NCBI GenBank assembly: GCA_947086895.1 | Contig: CAMUAR010000028.1 | Span: 1-47,132 of the forward strand | DNA from: an uncultured Lachnospiraceae bacterium | GTDB lineage: Bacteria; Bacillota; Clostridia; Lachnospirales; Lachnospiraceae | DNA length: 47,132 nt | Direction: 5' to 3' | Shown: positions 1 to 7,784 of the stretch, one piece after another | How positions within the stretch are numbered: the first letter of the stretch is position 1 | How the letters are laid out: each line of letters opens with the position of its first letter | Program-made: the position numbers and the translations under genes | The notes under the pieces: generated by a model | Told to the model about the DNA's origin: nothing | What the model saw: the letters and a program-made list of their open reading frames with translations, nothing else | Databases searched by the model: none

Positions 1-82
1 CAATTCATTCAAAAAATTTTATTTTAGACTTGACTTTTAATAGTTAGTCTCCATTGCTTATTTTGTTTTTTGACCATAACAA

Positions 83-123
83 AAGGACACTTCCCTAAAA
101 TTTTCTTTTAGAAAAATGTCCTT
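83..123 (-). terminator. Probable terminator of the greA-lysS unit
   Basis: On the minus strand AAGGACA and TGTCCTT form the base of a stem, with an inner CTAAAA/TTTTAG stem separated by an internal loop, and the hairpin ends in TTTTGTT. It lies 130 bases past the lysS stop. The internal loop makes it less than ideal. The rest of 1-252 is AT-rich and shows no gene. Confidence 0.5.
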
Positions 124-252
124 ATCGTACAAAATATTAACTTGAACTGACACGAGTTTAATTTAAAATCATTTATTTTAACCCGTTAAGAGAGTTTATT
201 TTGTCGTACTCTTGTCGTACCATACTGTCTTTAAGTCCGCAAACCCTTGATT

Positions 253-1776
253 TTACTGGTCTTTTCCGCCAAGCGTTTTCATTGTCGGGAACAGCAGCAC
301 ATCTCTGATCGCTGGAGAATCGGTTAAAAGCATTACCATGCGGTCAATTCCAAATCCAATTCCTCCTGTTGGCGGCATACCATGTTCCAGAGCATTCATA
401 AAATCTTCGTCTGTTGTATTTGCTTCCTCGTCTCCCTGCGCCAGCAATTCTTCCTGCGCTTTAAATCTCTCCCTCTGATCAATTGGATCATTTAATTCAG
501 AATAAGCATTCGCCATCTCCCAACCGTTCATAAAGAACTCAAAACGCTCCACATAATCTGGATTTGATGGCTTTTTCTTTGTCAACGGCGAAATTTCTAC
601 TGGATGATCCATAACAAAGGTCGGTTGTACCAAGTGTTCTTCAACAAATTCCTCAAAAAACAGGTTTAAAATATCACCTTTCTTATGACGCTCCTCAAAT
701 TGTACACCATGTTCTTTTGCAGCAGCTCTCGCTTCCTCCAGCGTGTGAATATCGTTAAAGTCCACACCAGAATATTTCTTTACTGCATCTACCATCGTGA
801 TACGCTCAAACGGCTTTCCAAGATCCATTTCAATGTTATTGTAAGTGATTTTTGTTGTTCCAAGTACTTCTGTTGCCACAAATCGATACAAATTTTCTGT
901 CAAATCCATCATGCCATTATAATCTGTGTATGCTTGGTACAATTCCATTAAAGTAAATTCTGGATTATGTCTTGTATCAATCCCTTCATTGCGGAACACG
1001 CGCCCAATTTCATACACGCGCTCCAGCCCTCCGACAATCAGACGTTTCAGATAAAGCTCCAGTGAAATGCGAAGCTTCACATCCTCATCCAGCGCGTTAA
1101 AGTGTGTCTCAAACGGTCTTGCGGCAGCGCCGCCTGCATTTGGCACAAGCAGCGGTGTTTCCACTTCCATAAATCCCTGTGCATCCAGATATTTACGGAT
1201 GCTGCTGATAATTTTAGAACGCTTGATAAATGTACTTTTCACTTCCTGATTCATAATCAGATCAACATAGCGCTGGCGATAACGCAAGTCTGTATTTGTA
1301 AGTCCGTGATATTTCTCCGGCAAAACATTTAAAGATTTTGCAAGCAAAATAACTTCCGAAGCATGTACGGAAATTTCTCCTGTTTTTGTCAAAAATACTT
1401 CGCCCTTTATTCCAACCAAATCCCCGACGTCATACTTTTTAAAATCTGCATAAGCTTCTTCACCAATATTGTCTCTTGCCACATAGCTTTGGATATTTCC
1501 CTGCAAATCCTGCACATTACAGAAAGATGCCTTGCCCATCACCCGTTTCTGCATCAGTCTTCCTGCAATCGATACGGTTTTTCCATTGAACTCGTCAAAG
1601 TTATTTTTAATTTCCATACTATGGTGGGTCATATGATATTTCGTAAGCTGGAACGGGTCTTTTCCTGCTGCTTGAAGTTCTGCCAGCTTATCTTTCCGAA
1701 CCTTGACTAACCGGTTTACTTCCTCTTTTGACTGAACGGATTCCTCCATGCCCTGCATGTTATTTTCCTCTGCCAT
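253..1776 (-). CDS. lysS: Lysine--tRNA ligase (class II)
   Basis: Cytoplasmic enzyme that charges tRNA-Lys using ATP. The 507-residue product has the usual length. An N-terminal OB-fold anticodon-binding domain (about residues 60-150) is followed by a class II catalytic core with motif 2 (RVFRNEGID) and motif 3 (GGIGFGIDRMVMLL) near the C-terminus. The open frame extends upstream to a TTG at 1788, but the ATG at 1776 sits just after GGGAGGG and gives the usual MAEEN-type N-terminus, so I start there. It lies downstream of greA on the same strand, a common clostridial pairing, but about 360 bases separate the two genes. Identification is firm; only the start is slightly open. Confidence 0.95.
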   Translation of the reverse strand: MAEENNMQGMEESVQSKEEVNRLVKVRKDKLAELQAAGKDPFQLTKYHMTHHSMEIKNNFDEFNGKTVSIAGRLMQKRVMGKASFCNVQDLQGNIQSYVARDNIGEEAYADFKKYDVGDLVGIKGEVFLTKTGEISVHASEVILLAKSLNVLPEKYHGLTNTDLRYRQRYVDLIMNQEVKSTFIKRSKIISSIRKYLDAQGFMEVETPLLVPNAGGAAARPFETHFNALDEDVKLRISLELYLKRLIVGGLERVYEIGRVFRNEGIDTRHNPEFTLMELYQAYTDYNGMMDLTENLYRFVATEVLGTTKITYNNIEMDLGKPFERITMVDAVKKYSGVDFNDIHTLEEARAAAKEHGVQFEERHKKGDILNLFFEEFVEEHLVQPTFVMDHPVEISPLTKKKPSNPDYVERFEFFMNGWEMANAYSELNDPIDQRERFKAQEELLAQGDEEANTTDEDFMNALEHGMPPTGGIGFGIDRMVMLLTDSPAIRDVLLFPTMKTLGGKDQ

Positions 1777-2137
1777 ATTCCCTCCCAATCTCGCCTGTAG
1801 GCGTCCTTTTGTTATTTCGCCAAATTATCCCAGTTCTTCCTTTTATAATAAAATTTATATTGTGGCGCTTCTTTAAATTCTTACTAGAAAATCTGATCTT
1901 GCGGATTGCCAAGTCCAATTTCTGATCAGATAAAGTATCAGCATTAATCCATAAACTCAAAACTTACGCTGATCGTCAATAGCTGCCATATAATCATAAA
2001 ACTTAAGAATTCATTCAATTCATTCTGCTCATCTTGTTGTCTTATCCAGCACAATCAATAAAAAAAATATTTTCTAATCTTATGGCGGCAATTTTTCTTA
2101 GTAAAAAAAACATTTTCTAAAAGCTTGCTGTCTATAT
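1777..2137 (-). other. Intergenic region between greA and lysS
   Basis: About 360 bases of AT-rich sequence. Two short direct repeats (A-run followed by ATTTTCTAA) lie near 2061-2076 and 2104-2119. I see no convincing gene, terminator or leader structure, so lysS may be read from the greA promoter or from its own unrecognised one. Confidence 0.4.
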
Positions 2138-2620
2138 TTAATTCATTTTCTGAATCTCAAGTACCTTGTACTGAATTGTTCCAGCCTGTGTTTCCACTTC
2201 AATCACCTGTCCAAGCTTTGCGCCGATCAAAGCCTTTCCTACAGGAGACTCGTTGGAAATCTTTCCCTTCAGACTGTTTGCTTCTGTGGAACCAACAATT
2301 TTATATTCTAGAATATCATCAAATTCCATATCAAGTATTTTAACCATACAGCCAATATTGATCGCATCAACATCAACTTCATCCTCGACAACAACTTCAG
2401 CGTTTTTCAAAATTTTGTCGATCTCCTCTATCCGAAGTTCAATGTCCCTCTGCTCATCCTTCGCTGCATCATACTCTGCGTTCTCAGAAAGGTCACCTTG
2501 CTCTCTGGCTTCCTTAATTTTTTGAGCCACCTGCTTTCTCCGATTGACCTTTAAATCCTGCAGCTCCTCTTCCAACTGCCTAAGCCCCGCATACGTTAAA
2601 ATATTTTTCTTTTCTGCCAT
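2138..2620 (-). CDS. greA: Transcription elongation factor GreA
   Basis: Cleaves the 3' end of the transcript in backtracked RNA polymerase through the secondary channel. The 160-residue protein has the family length. The N-terminal coiled coil (about residues 1-75) carries the acidic tip with NAEYDAAKDEQ, and the C-terminal FKBP-like domain follows (about 80-158, including ESPVGKALIGAKLGQ). An open frame continues 41 codons upstream, but the ATG at 2620 has GGAGGA about ten bases before it and gives the standard MAEKK start. A near-perfect promoter lies about 140 bases upstream. Confidence 0.95.
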   Translation of the reverse strand: MAEKKNILTYAGLRQLEEELQDLKVNRRKQVAQKIKEAREQGDLSENAEYDAAKDEQRDIELRIEEIDKILKNAEVVVEDEVDVDAINIGCMVKILDMEFDDILEYKIVGSTEANSLKGKISNESPVGKALIGAKLGQVIEVETQAGTIQYKVLEIQKMN

Positions 2621-2760
2621 AAAAACCCAACTCCTCCAAAATCTAACCGTCCACCTGCACCAAAGCCTTCTGCTCTCAAGTTCCACTTTCCTTAAATTAT
2701 CAATCTTGTCAGCCCTTATATTAGGCTGGCTGGTGTACGGCATTATTACTATTCTGGGCT

Positions 2761-2789
2761 ATTATAGACGATTGTATTGCTCTTGTCAA
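2761..2789 (-). promoter_or_regulatory. SigA-type promoter for greA (and perhaps lysS)
   Basis: On the minus strand TTGACA (2789-2784) and TATAAT (2766-2761) are separated by exactly 17 bases. Both hexamers are perfect consensus. The untranslated leader to the greA start would be about 135 bases. Confidence 0.8.
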
Positions 2790-2967
2790 CCGTTCATAGA
2801 ACAGAAAATGATGCACAATATGACAAAAGAGTATCCAATTTACGGCAGTTTTGAAAAATTTTACGTGTAAAATTTGTCCAAGCCACTTTACTATTTTGTC
2901 GTTTCGTGATACTCTTTTAGATAGGTATTTTTAAATTCCAATTTAAAATACATTCATCATGCGAAAC

Positions 2968-2990
2968 GTTGGGATTATACCTGTCCCAAC
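2968..2990 (+). promoter_or_regulatory. Inverted repeat in the leader of the PFOR gene
   Basis: GTTGGGA and TCCCAAC (9-base loop) lie ten bases before the AAGGAGG of the PFOR gene, so they could fold in the mRNA leader or serve as an operator. The remaining 2790-2967 is AT-rich and must carry the PFOR promoter, but I cannot pick a convincing -35/-10 pair and see no clear Rex-type site. Confidence 0.35.
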
Positions 2991-3016
2991 CCGCTAAAAT
3001 AAGGAGGATTCAAATC

Positions 3017-6000
3017 ATGGCAAGAAAAATGAAAACCATGGATGGCAACACCGCTGCGGCACATGTATCCTACGCATTTACCGACTGCGCGGCAATCTAT
3101 CCGATCACCCCTTCTTCCCCGATGGCTGACTATACTGATATGTGGTCAACTCAGGGAAGGGAAAACATCTTCGGTCATCCGGTAGTGCTTACAGAGATGC
3201 AGTCCGAGGGTGGTGCTGCCGGCGCGCTGCACGGCTCCCTTGCAGCAGGTGCGCTGTCCGCAACCTACACTGCTTCCCAAGGTTTGCTTCTGATGATCCC
3301 GAATATGTACAAGATTGCCGGAGAGCTGCTCCCAGGCGTAATCAATGTAAGTGCGCGCGCACTTGCGAGCCATGCACTGTCTATCTTCGGAGACCATTCT
3401 GATATTTATGCTTGCCGTCAGACAGGTTTTGCGATGCTTTGCTCAGGCAATGTTCAGGAAACGATGGATCTCGGCGCTGTCGCACACTTGACTGCAATCA
3501 AAGGCCGCGTGCCGTTTATGCATTTCTTCGACGGTTTCCGCACCTCCCACGAGATTCAGAAAATCGAGATCTGGGATTATGAAGATCTGAAAGAAATGGT
3601 TGATATGGATGCGATCGATGCATTCCGCAAGAGAGCGCTCAACCCAGAACATCCAGTACAGAGGGGTACTGCACAGAATCCTGACGTATTCTTCCAGGCA
3701 AGAGAAGCTTGCAACCCTTACTATGATGCAGTTCCAGAACTGACTCAGATGTATATGGACAAGGTTAATGAAAAGATCGGAACAAACTATAAACTGTTCA
3801 ACTACTATGGCGCTGCGGATGCAGAGCATGTAATTGTTGCTATGGGTTCCGTATGCGATACGATCGAAGAGACCATCGACTACTTGAACGCTGCCGGCGG
3901 AAAGTACGGTGTTGTTAAAGTACGTCTCTACAGACCGTTCTCTGCAAAGCATCTGATTGAAGCAATCCCTGCTTCCGCAAAGAAGATTACTGTGCTTGAC
4001 CGCACAAAAGAGCCTGGCGCACTTGGCGAGCCGCTCTATCTTGATGTTGTAGCAGCATTAAAAGAGTCTTCGTTCGCATCGGTTCCAGTTTACAGCGGAC
4101 GTTATGGTCTTGGCTCAAAAGATACAACTCCAGCTCAGATCAAGGCAGTTTATGAGAATACTGAAAAGAAGATGTTTACTATTGGTATCGTTGATGATGT
4201 AACGCATCTTTCTCTTGCTGTTCCAGAAGAACTTGACACTGCTCCAGAAGGCACAACTTCTTGTAAGTTCTGGGGTCTTGGCGCGGATGGTACTGTCGGT
4301 GCAAACAAGAACTCCATCAAGATTATCGGCGATCATACAGATAAGTATGCTCAGGCTTACTTTGATTACGATTCAAAGAAATCCGGTGGTGTGACAATCT
4401 CCCACCTGCGTTTTGGCGATAAGAAGATTCGTTCCACTTACCTGATCAACAAAGCGGATTTCGTTGCATGCCACATGCCAGCTTATGTTCGCAAGTACAA
4501 TATGGTACAGGATTTGAAGGATGGCGGTTCGTTCCTTCTCAACTGCGCATGGACTTCGGACGAGCTTGAAACAGAACTTCCAGGTCAGGTAAAGAAGTAT
4601 ATCTACGATCACAAGATTAACCTTTACACCATCGACGGCTTTAAACTTGGCAAGGAGATTGGACTTGGCGGACGTATCAACACGATCCTTCAGTCAGCAT
4701 TCTTCTCAATCTCCGGCATTATTCCGGAGGAGGACGCGATCAAATATATGAAAGATGCTGCGACCGCTTCCTACTCCAAGAAGGGCGACGATGTTGTAAA
4801 GATGAACCACGACGCGATTGACGCTGGTGCAAAGAACTATGTAAAGATCGATGTGCCTGCTTCTTGGGCAAATGCGGCTGATGAAGATCTGTCTATCACT
4901 GCAACAGACGGAAGACCTGAAGTTGTCAAGTATGTCAATACAATTCAGAATGCAATCAATGCACAGGCAGGCAATAATCTTCCTGTATCTGCATTTATCG
5001 ATTATGTGGATGGTTCTGTACCGCTTGGTTCTGCTGCTTACGAGAAGCGCGGCGTTGCGGTTGACGTTCCGGTATGGGATTCCGAAAAATGTATCGGCTG
5101 CAACAAGTGTGCGCTCGTTTGTCCGCATGCATGTGTCCGCCCGGTTGCAATGACAGAAGAAGCTGCTGCAAAAGCACCTGCCGGCGCAAAGATGAAAGAT
5201 CTGAAGCAGTACGACGGCAAGAAGTTTGCTATCACAATCTCTGTGCTTGACTGTACAGGCTGTGGCGCATGTGCAAATACCTGCCCAGTAAAAGCTCTTT
5301 CTATGGCAGGACTTGAGACACAGATGGATACTCAAAAAATGTTTGATTACGGCGTAACTTTGGAAGAGCCTGCGGATATTATCGCAAAATTCAAAGAGAC
5401 AAGCGTGATCGGAAGCCAGTTCAAACAGCCTTTGCTTGAGTTCTCCGGCGCATGCGGCGGCTGTGGTGAGACTCCTTACGCAAAACTTGTAACTCAGCTG
5501 TTTGGCGACAGAATGTATATCGCAAACGCAACTGGTTGCTCCTCAATCTGGGGCGGTTCTTCTCCTTCCACTCCTTACACAGTAAACAAGGAAGGCAAAG
5601 GTCCGGCTTGGGCAAACTCTCTGTTTGAAGATAACGCTGAGTTTGGTCTTGGTATGCAGCTCGCTGCTTCCACTCTGCGCGACCGCGTTGTTGAGAGTGT
5701 AAAGAATCTTGCTTCTGTTGCAGAAAAGGAAGAGGTAAAAGCGCTTCTTGACGAGTTCCTTGCGACAAAAGATTCTTCCACAGCAAACGGTCCAGTTGCA
5801 AAGAAACTTATTGCAGCTTTGGAAGGCTGCGATTGCGACAATGCAGATAAGGCTTATATCTTGCAGAACAAAGATTTCCTTGCAAAGAAATCCCAGTGGA
5901 TCTTCGGCGGTGATGGCTGGTCTTATGATATTGGCTTCGGCGGTGTTGACCATGTTCTCGCTTCTGGCAGAGACGTCAACATTCTCGTATTTGACACCGA

Positions 6001-6532
6001 GGTTTACTCCAATACCGGCGGACAGTCCTCCAAGGCTACTCCTACCGGCGCGATTGCTCAGTTCGCTGCTGCCGGCAAGGAAGTAAAGAAGAAGGATCTT
6101 GCAGGTATCGCAATGAGCTACGGATATATCTATGTTGCTCAGATTTCCATGGGCGCAAGCGAGGCACAGTGCATTAAGGCTCTTGCTGAGGCTGAGAGCT
6201 ATCCTGGTCCATCTCTTGTAATCGCTTATGCTCCATGTATCAACCATGGTATCAAGGGCGGTCTGAAAAATGCACAGGCAGAAGAAAAGCGTGCTGTTGA
6301 AGCTGGTTACTGGCATTTGTTCCGCTTCGACCCTCGCCGCACAATGGAAGGCAAGAACCCATTCCAGTTGGATTCCAAGGAGCCTACCGCAGACTATCAG
6401 GAATTCATCAACAGCGAAGTTCGTTACAACCGTCTTTCCCGCTCCAACCCTGAGAGAGCAAAAGCGCTCTTTGATAAGGCTGAGAAGGAAGCAAAAGAAA
6501 AGTATGCAAAGCTTGTTGCACTTGCAAAATAA
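3017..6532 (+). CDS. nifJ: Pyruvate:ferredoxin (flavodoxin) oxidoreductase
   Basis: Oxidatively decarboxylates pyruvate to acetyl-CoA and CO2 and passes electrons to ferredoxin, the central fermentative step of clostridia. The 1171-residue product is a full-length homodimer-type PFOR. The N-terminal pyrimidine-binding domain has AIYPITPSSPMAD. A 2x[4Fe-4S] ferredoxin domain follows (CIGCNKCALVCP near residue 692, CTGCGACANTCP near 746). The C-terminal TPP domain begins CGGCGETPYAKL near 810 and contains GGDGWSYDIG and NTGGQ. I start at the ATG at 3017 behind AAGGAGG (3001-3007) rather than an upstream in-frame start at 2969. The gene is monocistronic, ends in a strong terminator, and is more GC-rich than its surroundings, consistent with high expression. 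Confidence 0.97.
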   Translation: MARKMKTMDGNTAAAHVSYAFTDCAAIYPITPSSPMADYTDMWSTQGRENIFGHPVVLTEMQSEGGAAGALHGSLAAGALSATYTASQGLLLMIPNMYKIAGELLPGVINVSARALASHALSIFGDHSDIYACRQTGFAMLCSGNVQETMDLGAVAHLTAIKGRVPFMHFFDGFRTSHEIQKIEIWDYEDLKEMVDMDAIDAFRKRALNPEHPVQRGTAQNPDVFFQAREACNPYYDAVPELTQMYMDKVNEKIGTNYKLFNYYGAADAEHVIVAMGSVCDTIEETIDYLNAAGGKYGVVKVRLYRPFSAKHLIEAIPASAKKITVLDRTKEPGALGEPLYLDVVAALKESSFASVPVYSGRYGLGSKDTTPAQIKAVYENTEKKMFTIGIVDDVTHLSLAVPEELDTAPEGTTSCKFWGLGADGTVGANKNSIKIIGDHTDKYAQAYFDYDSKKSGGVTISHLRFGDKKIRSTYLINKADFVACHMPAYVRKYNMVQDLKDGGSFLLNCAWTSDELETELPGQVKKYIYDHKINLYTIDGFKLGKEIGLGGRINTILQSAFFSISGIIPEEDAIKYMKDAATASYSKKGDDVVKMNHDAIDAGAKNYVKIDVPASWANAADEDLSITATDGRPEVVKYVNTIQNAINAQAGNNLPVSAFIDYVDGSVPLGSAAYEKRGVAVDVPVWDSEKCIGCNKCALVCPHACVRPVAMTEEAAAKAPAGAKMKDLKQYDGKKFAITISVLDCTGCGACANTCPVKALSMAGLETQMDTQKMFDYGVTLEEPADIIAKFKETSVIGSQFKQPLLEFSGACGGCGETPYAKLVTQLFGDRMYIANATGCSSIWGGSSPSTPYTVNKEGKGPAWANSLFEDNAEFGLGMQLAASTLRDRVVESVKNLASVAEKEEVKALLDEFLATKDSSTANGPVAKKLIAALEGCDCDNADKAYILQNKDFLAKKSQWIFGGDGWSYDIGFGGVDHVLASGRDVNILVFDTEVYSNTGGQSSKATPTGAIAQFAAAGKEVKKKDLAGIAMSYGYIYVAQISMGASEAQCIKALAEAESYPGPSLVIAYAPCINHGIKGGLKNAQAEEKRAVEAGYWHLFRFDPRRTMEGKNPFQLDSKEPTADYQEFINSEVRYNRLSRSNPERAKALFDKAEKEAKEKYAKLVALAK

Positions 6533-6550
6533 GCAGCATTAGAACTTTTA

Positions 6551-6587
6551 AAAACGGCGTAGCCTGCAGGCTATGCCGTTTTTTTAT
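6551..6587 (+). terminator. Terminator of the PFOR gene
   Basis: AACGGC-GTAGCC-TGCA-GGCTAT-GCCGTT forms a long GC-rich stem with a tetraloop followed by seven T residues, 20 bases past the stop codon. Confidence 0.9.
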
Positions 6588-6632
6588 GCATACAGGAAGT
6601 AAAAGAAGATTGTTTCTGATTCTGTCATTAAT

Positions 6633-6679
6633 AAAAAAAGGACAGACAAAAAGCAATCGCTTTCCGCTTGTCCTTTTTT
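6633..6679. terminator. Second hairpin, probably bidirectional terminator
   Basis: A-run plus GGACA pairs with TGTCC plus T-run, with an inner AAAGC/GCTTT stem. T-tracts fall on both strands, so it can stop PFOR read-through and, on the minus strand, the zinc-ribbon gene ending at 6828. Confidence 0.6.
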
Positions 6680-6827
6680 GTATTCGTTATGGCAGCTATC
6701 TTATTTTCTGCTTTTTAGCTGATCCTATTTTACAGGCCGCTGCCTTTCCGAACGCAGGGACACAAACTAAACTTTCCGCCCCTGCAAATCGTTAAAAACT
6801 CCCCCGTCTTATTGCAAAACAATTAAT

Positions 6828-7391
6828 CTACTCTTCTGTCGGAGCTTCCTCCACAGACTCTGTAACTTCCTCTACCTTCTCACCGCACTCATTGCAGAAT
6901 TTCTTTCCTGGCACAATCTCTGCACCGCACTTTGTGCAATACTGTTTCGCTGGCTCTGCTGGCTCTTCCACTTCAACAGCTTCCGCGTCGATAATCTCAG
7001 GAATCTTTGCGCCGCACTCACTGCAGAATTTTGAACCTGAAGGATTTGCGCTGCCGCACTCTGGGCATACGGCATCATCACTTGCTGGAACCACATTCTT
7101 TGCAGCTCTCTTTGCCGCATTTGCCTCGTTAATTTTCTTAATCTGGGCTTCCTTTTCCTCAAGTCTTGTTGCGTACTTATCAATCACCATACAGATATTG
7201 ACTGCATCTGGTGTAAGCACCTCTCCTGCCTTGTACAAATCATAGTAAATTGCGCCAAGCTTTGCCTCCTGCTCACTGATTGCTCTTTTCTCCTCCGCAA
7301 TCCCTGCGCGCAGCTTTGATACTTCAATTACCTCGCTTGTCTTGTCGCTTGCCGCTTTTACAATATCTTGTACCTTTTCTAATACTGTCAT
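6828..7391 (-). CDS. Zinc-ribbon protein with N-terminal helical region
   Basis: A 187-residue protein of unknown role. The first about 100 residues are helical and charged, probably coiled coil. Two zinc ribbons follow: CPECGSANPSGSKFCSECG near 108-126 and CTKCGAEIVPGKKFCNECG near 150-168, each with two CxxC pairs. The tail is strongly acidic. No signal peptide or membrane segment is visible, so it is probably cytoplasmic. The ATG at 7391 has GGAGGA four to five bases before it and is preferred over the ATG at 7403, which lies inside that ribosome site. Such double zinc-ribbon proteins are common and mostly uncharacterised in clostridia. The gene stands alone. Confidence 0.8.
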   Translation of the reverse strand: MTVLEKVQDIVKAASDKTSEVIEVSKLRAGIAEEKRAISEQEAKLGAIYYDLYKAGEVLTPDAVNICMVIDKYATRLEEKEAQIKKINEANAAKRAAKNVVPASDDAVCPECGSANPSGSKFCSECGAKIPEIIDAEAVEVEEPAEPAKQYCTKCGAEIVPGKKFCNECGEKVEEVTESVEEAPTEE

Positions 7392-7784
7392 AACTTCCTC
7401 CATTCCGCCGGCTTTGGACTCCCCTCTGCCAACATGCTTTCTTTATTGCAACTATAACTATTGTAACAGATCTTTGGACAATTTTCATTAAAGAAACCTT
7501 TGATTTTGATTAAAATATTATGAATTTTATTGTAATTGAATCGTAACACTAATGACAAGAAACTGACTTATCTTCCCTTTATACTTGTTCTGTCGCGGCA
7601 GCCTGCCGTTTTAAGCCTTTGGATTACAATTTCTTTTGTCATGCTTTTGTATATCAGGGCATACCTTTGAAAATCAAGACTTTCAAAATCCCTTGTACAA
7701 GCAAAAAGCACAAAGGTCTATTTTATTTGTTACATTAGTATCGGCAATTATTTTTGCCTGCCTTAAGAGAAGGAAGTTAGATCT
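7392..7784. other. Divergent intergenic region
   Basis: About 390 AT-rich bases between two divergently read genes, so it should hold both promoters. A weak minus-strand candidate (TTGTCC ... TTATAG, 18 bases apart, near 7450-7480) could serve the zinc-ribbon gene. A CTTGTACAAG palindrome lies near 7690. I see no gene. Confidence 0.35.

Noticed and set aside
1760..1960. 66-codon minus-strand frame upstream of lysS
   Set aside because: It overlaps the lysS start in a different frame, has no ribosome site and an unconvincing composition.
4706..5335. Long antisense frames inside the PFOR gene
   Set aside because: They are shadows caused by the codon bias of a long, highly expressed gene; no ribosome sites or motifs.
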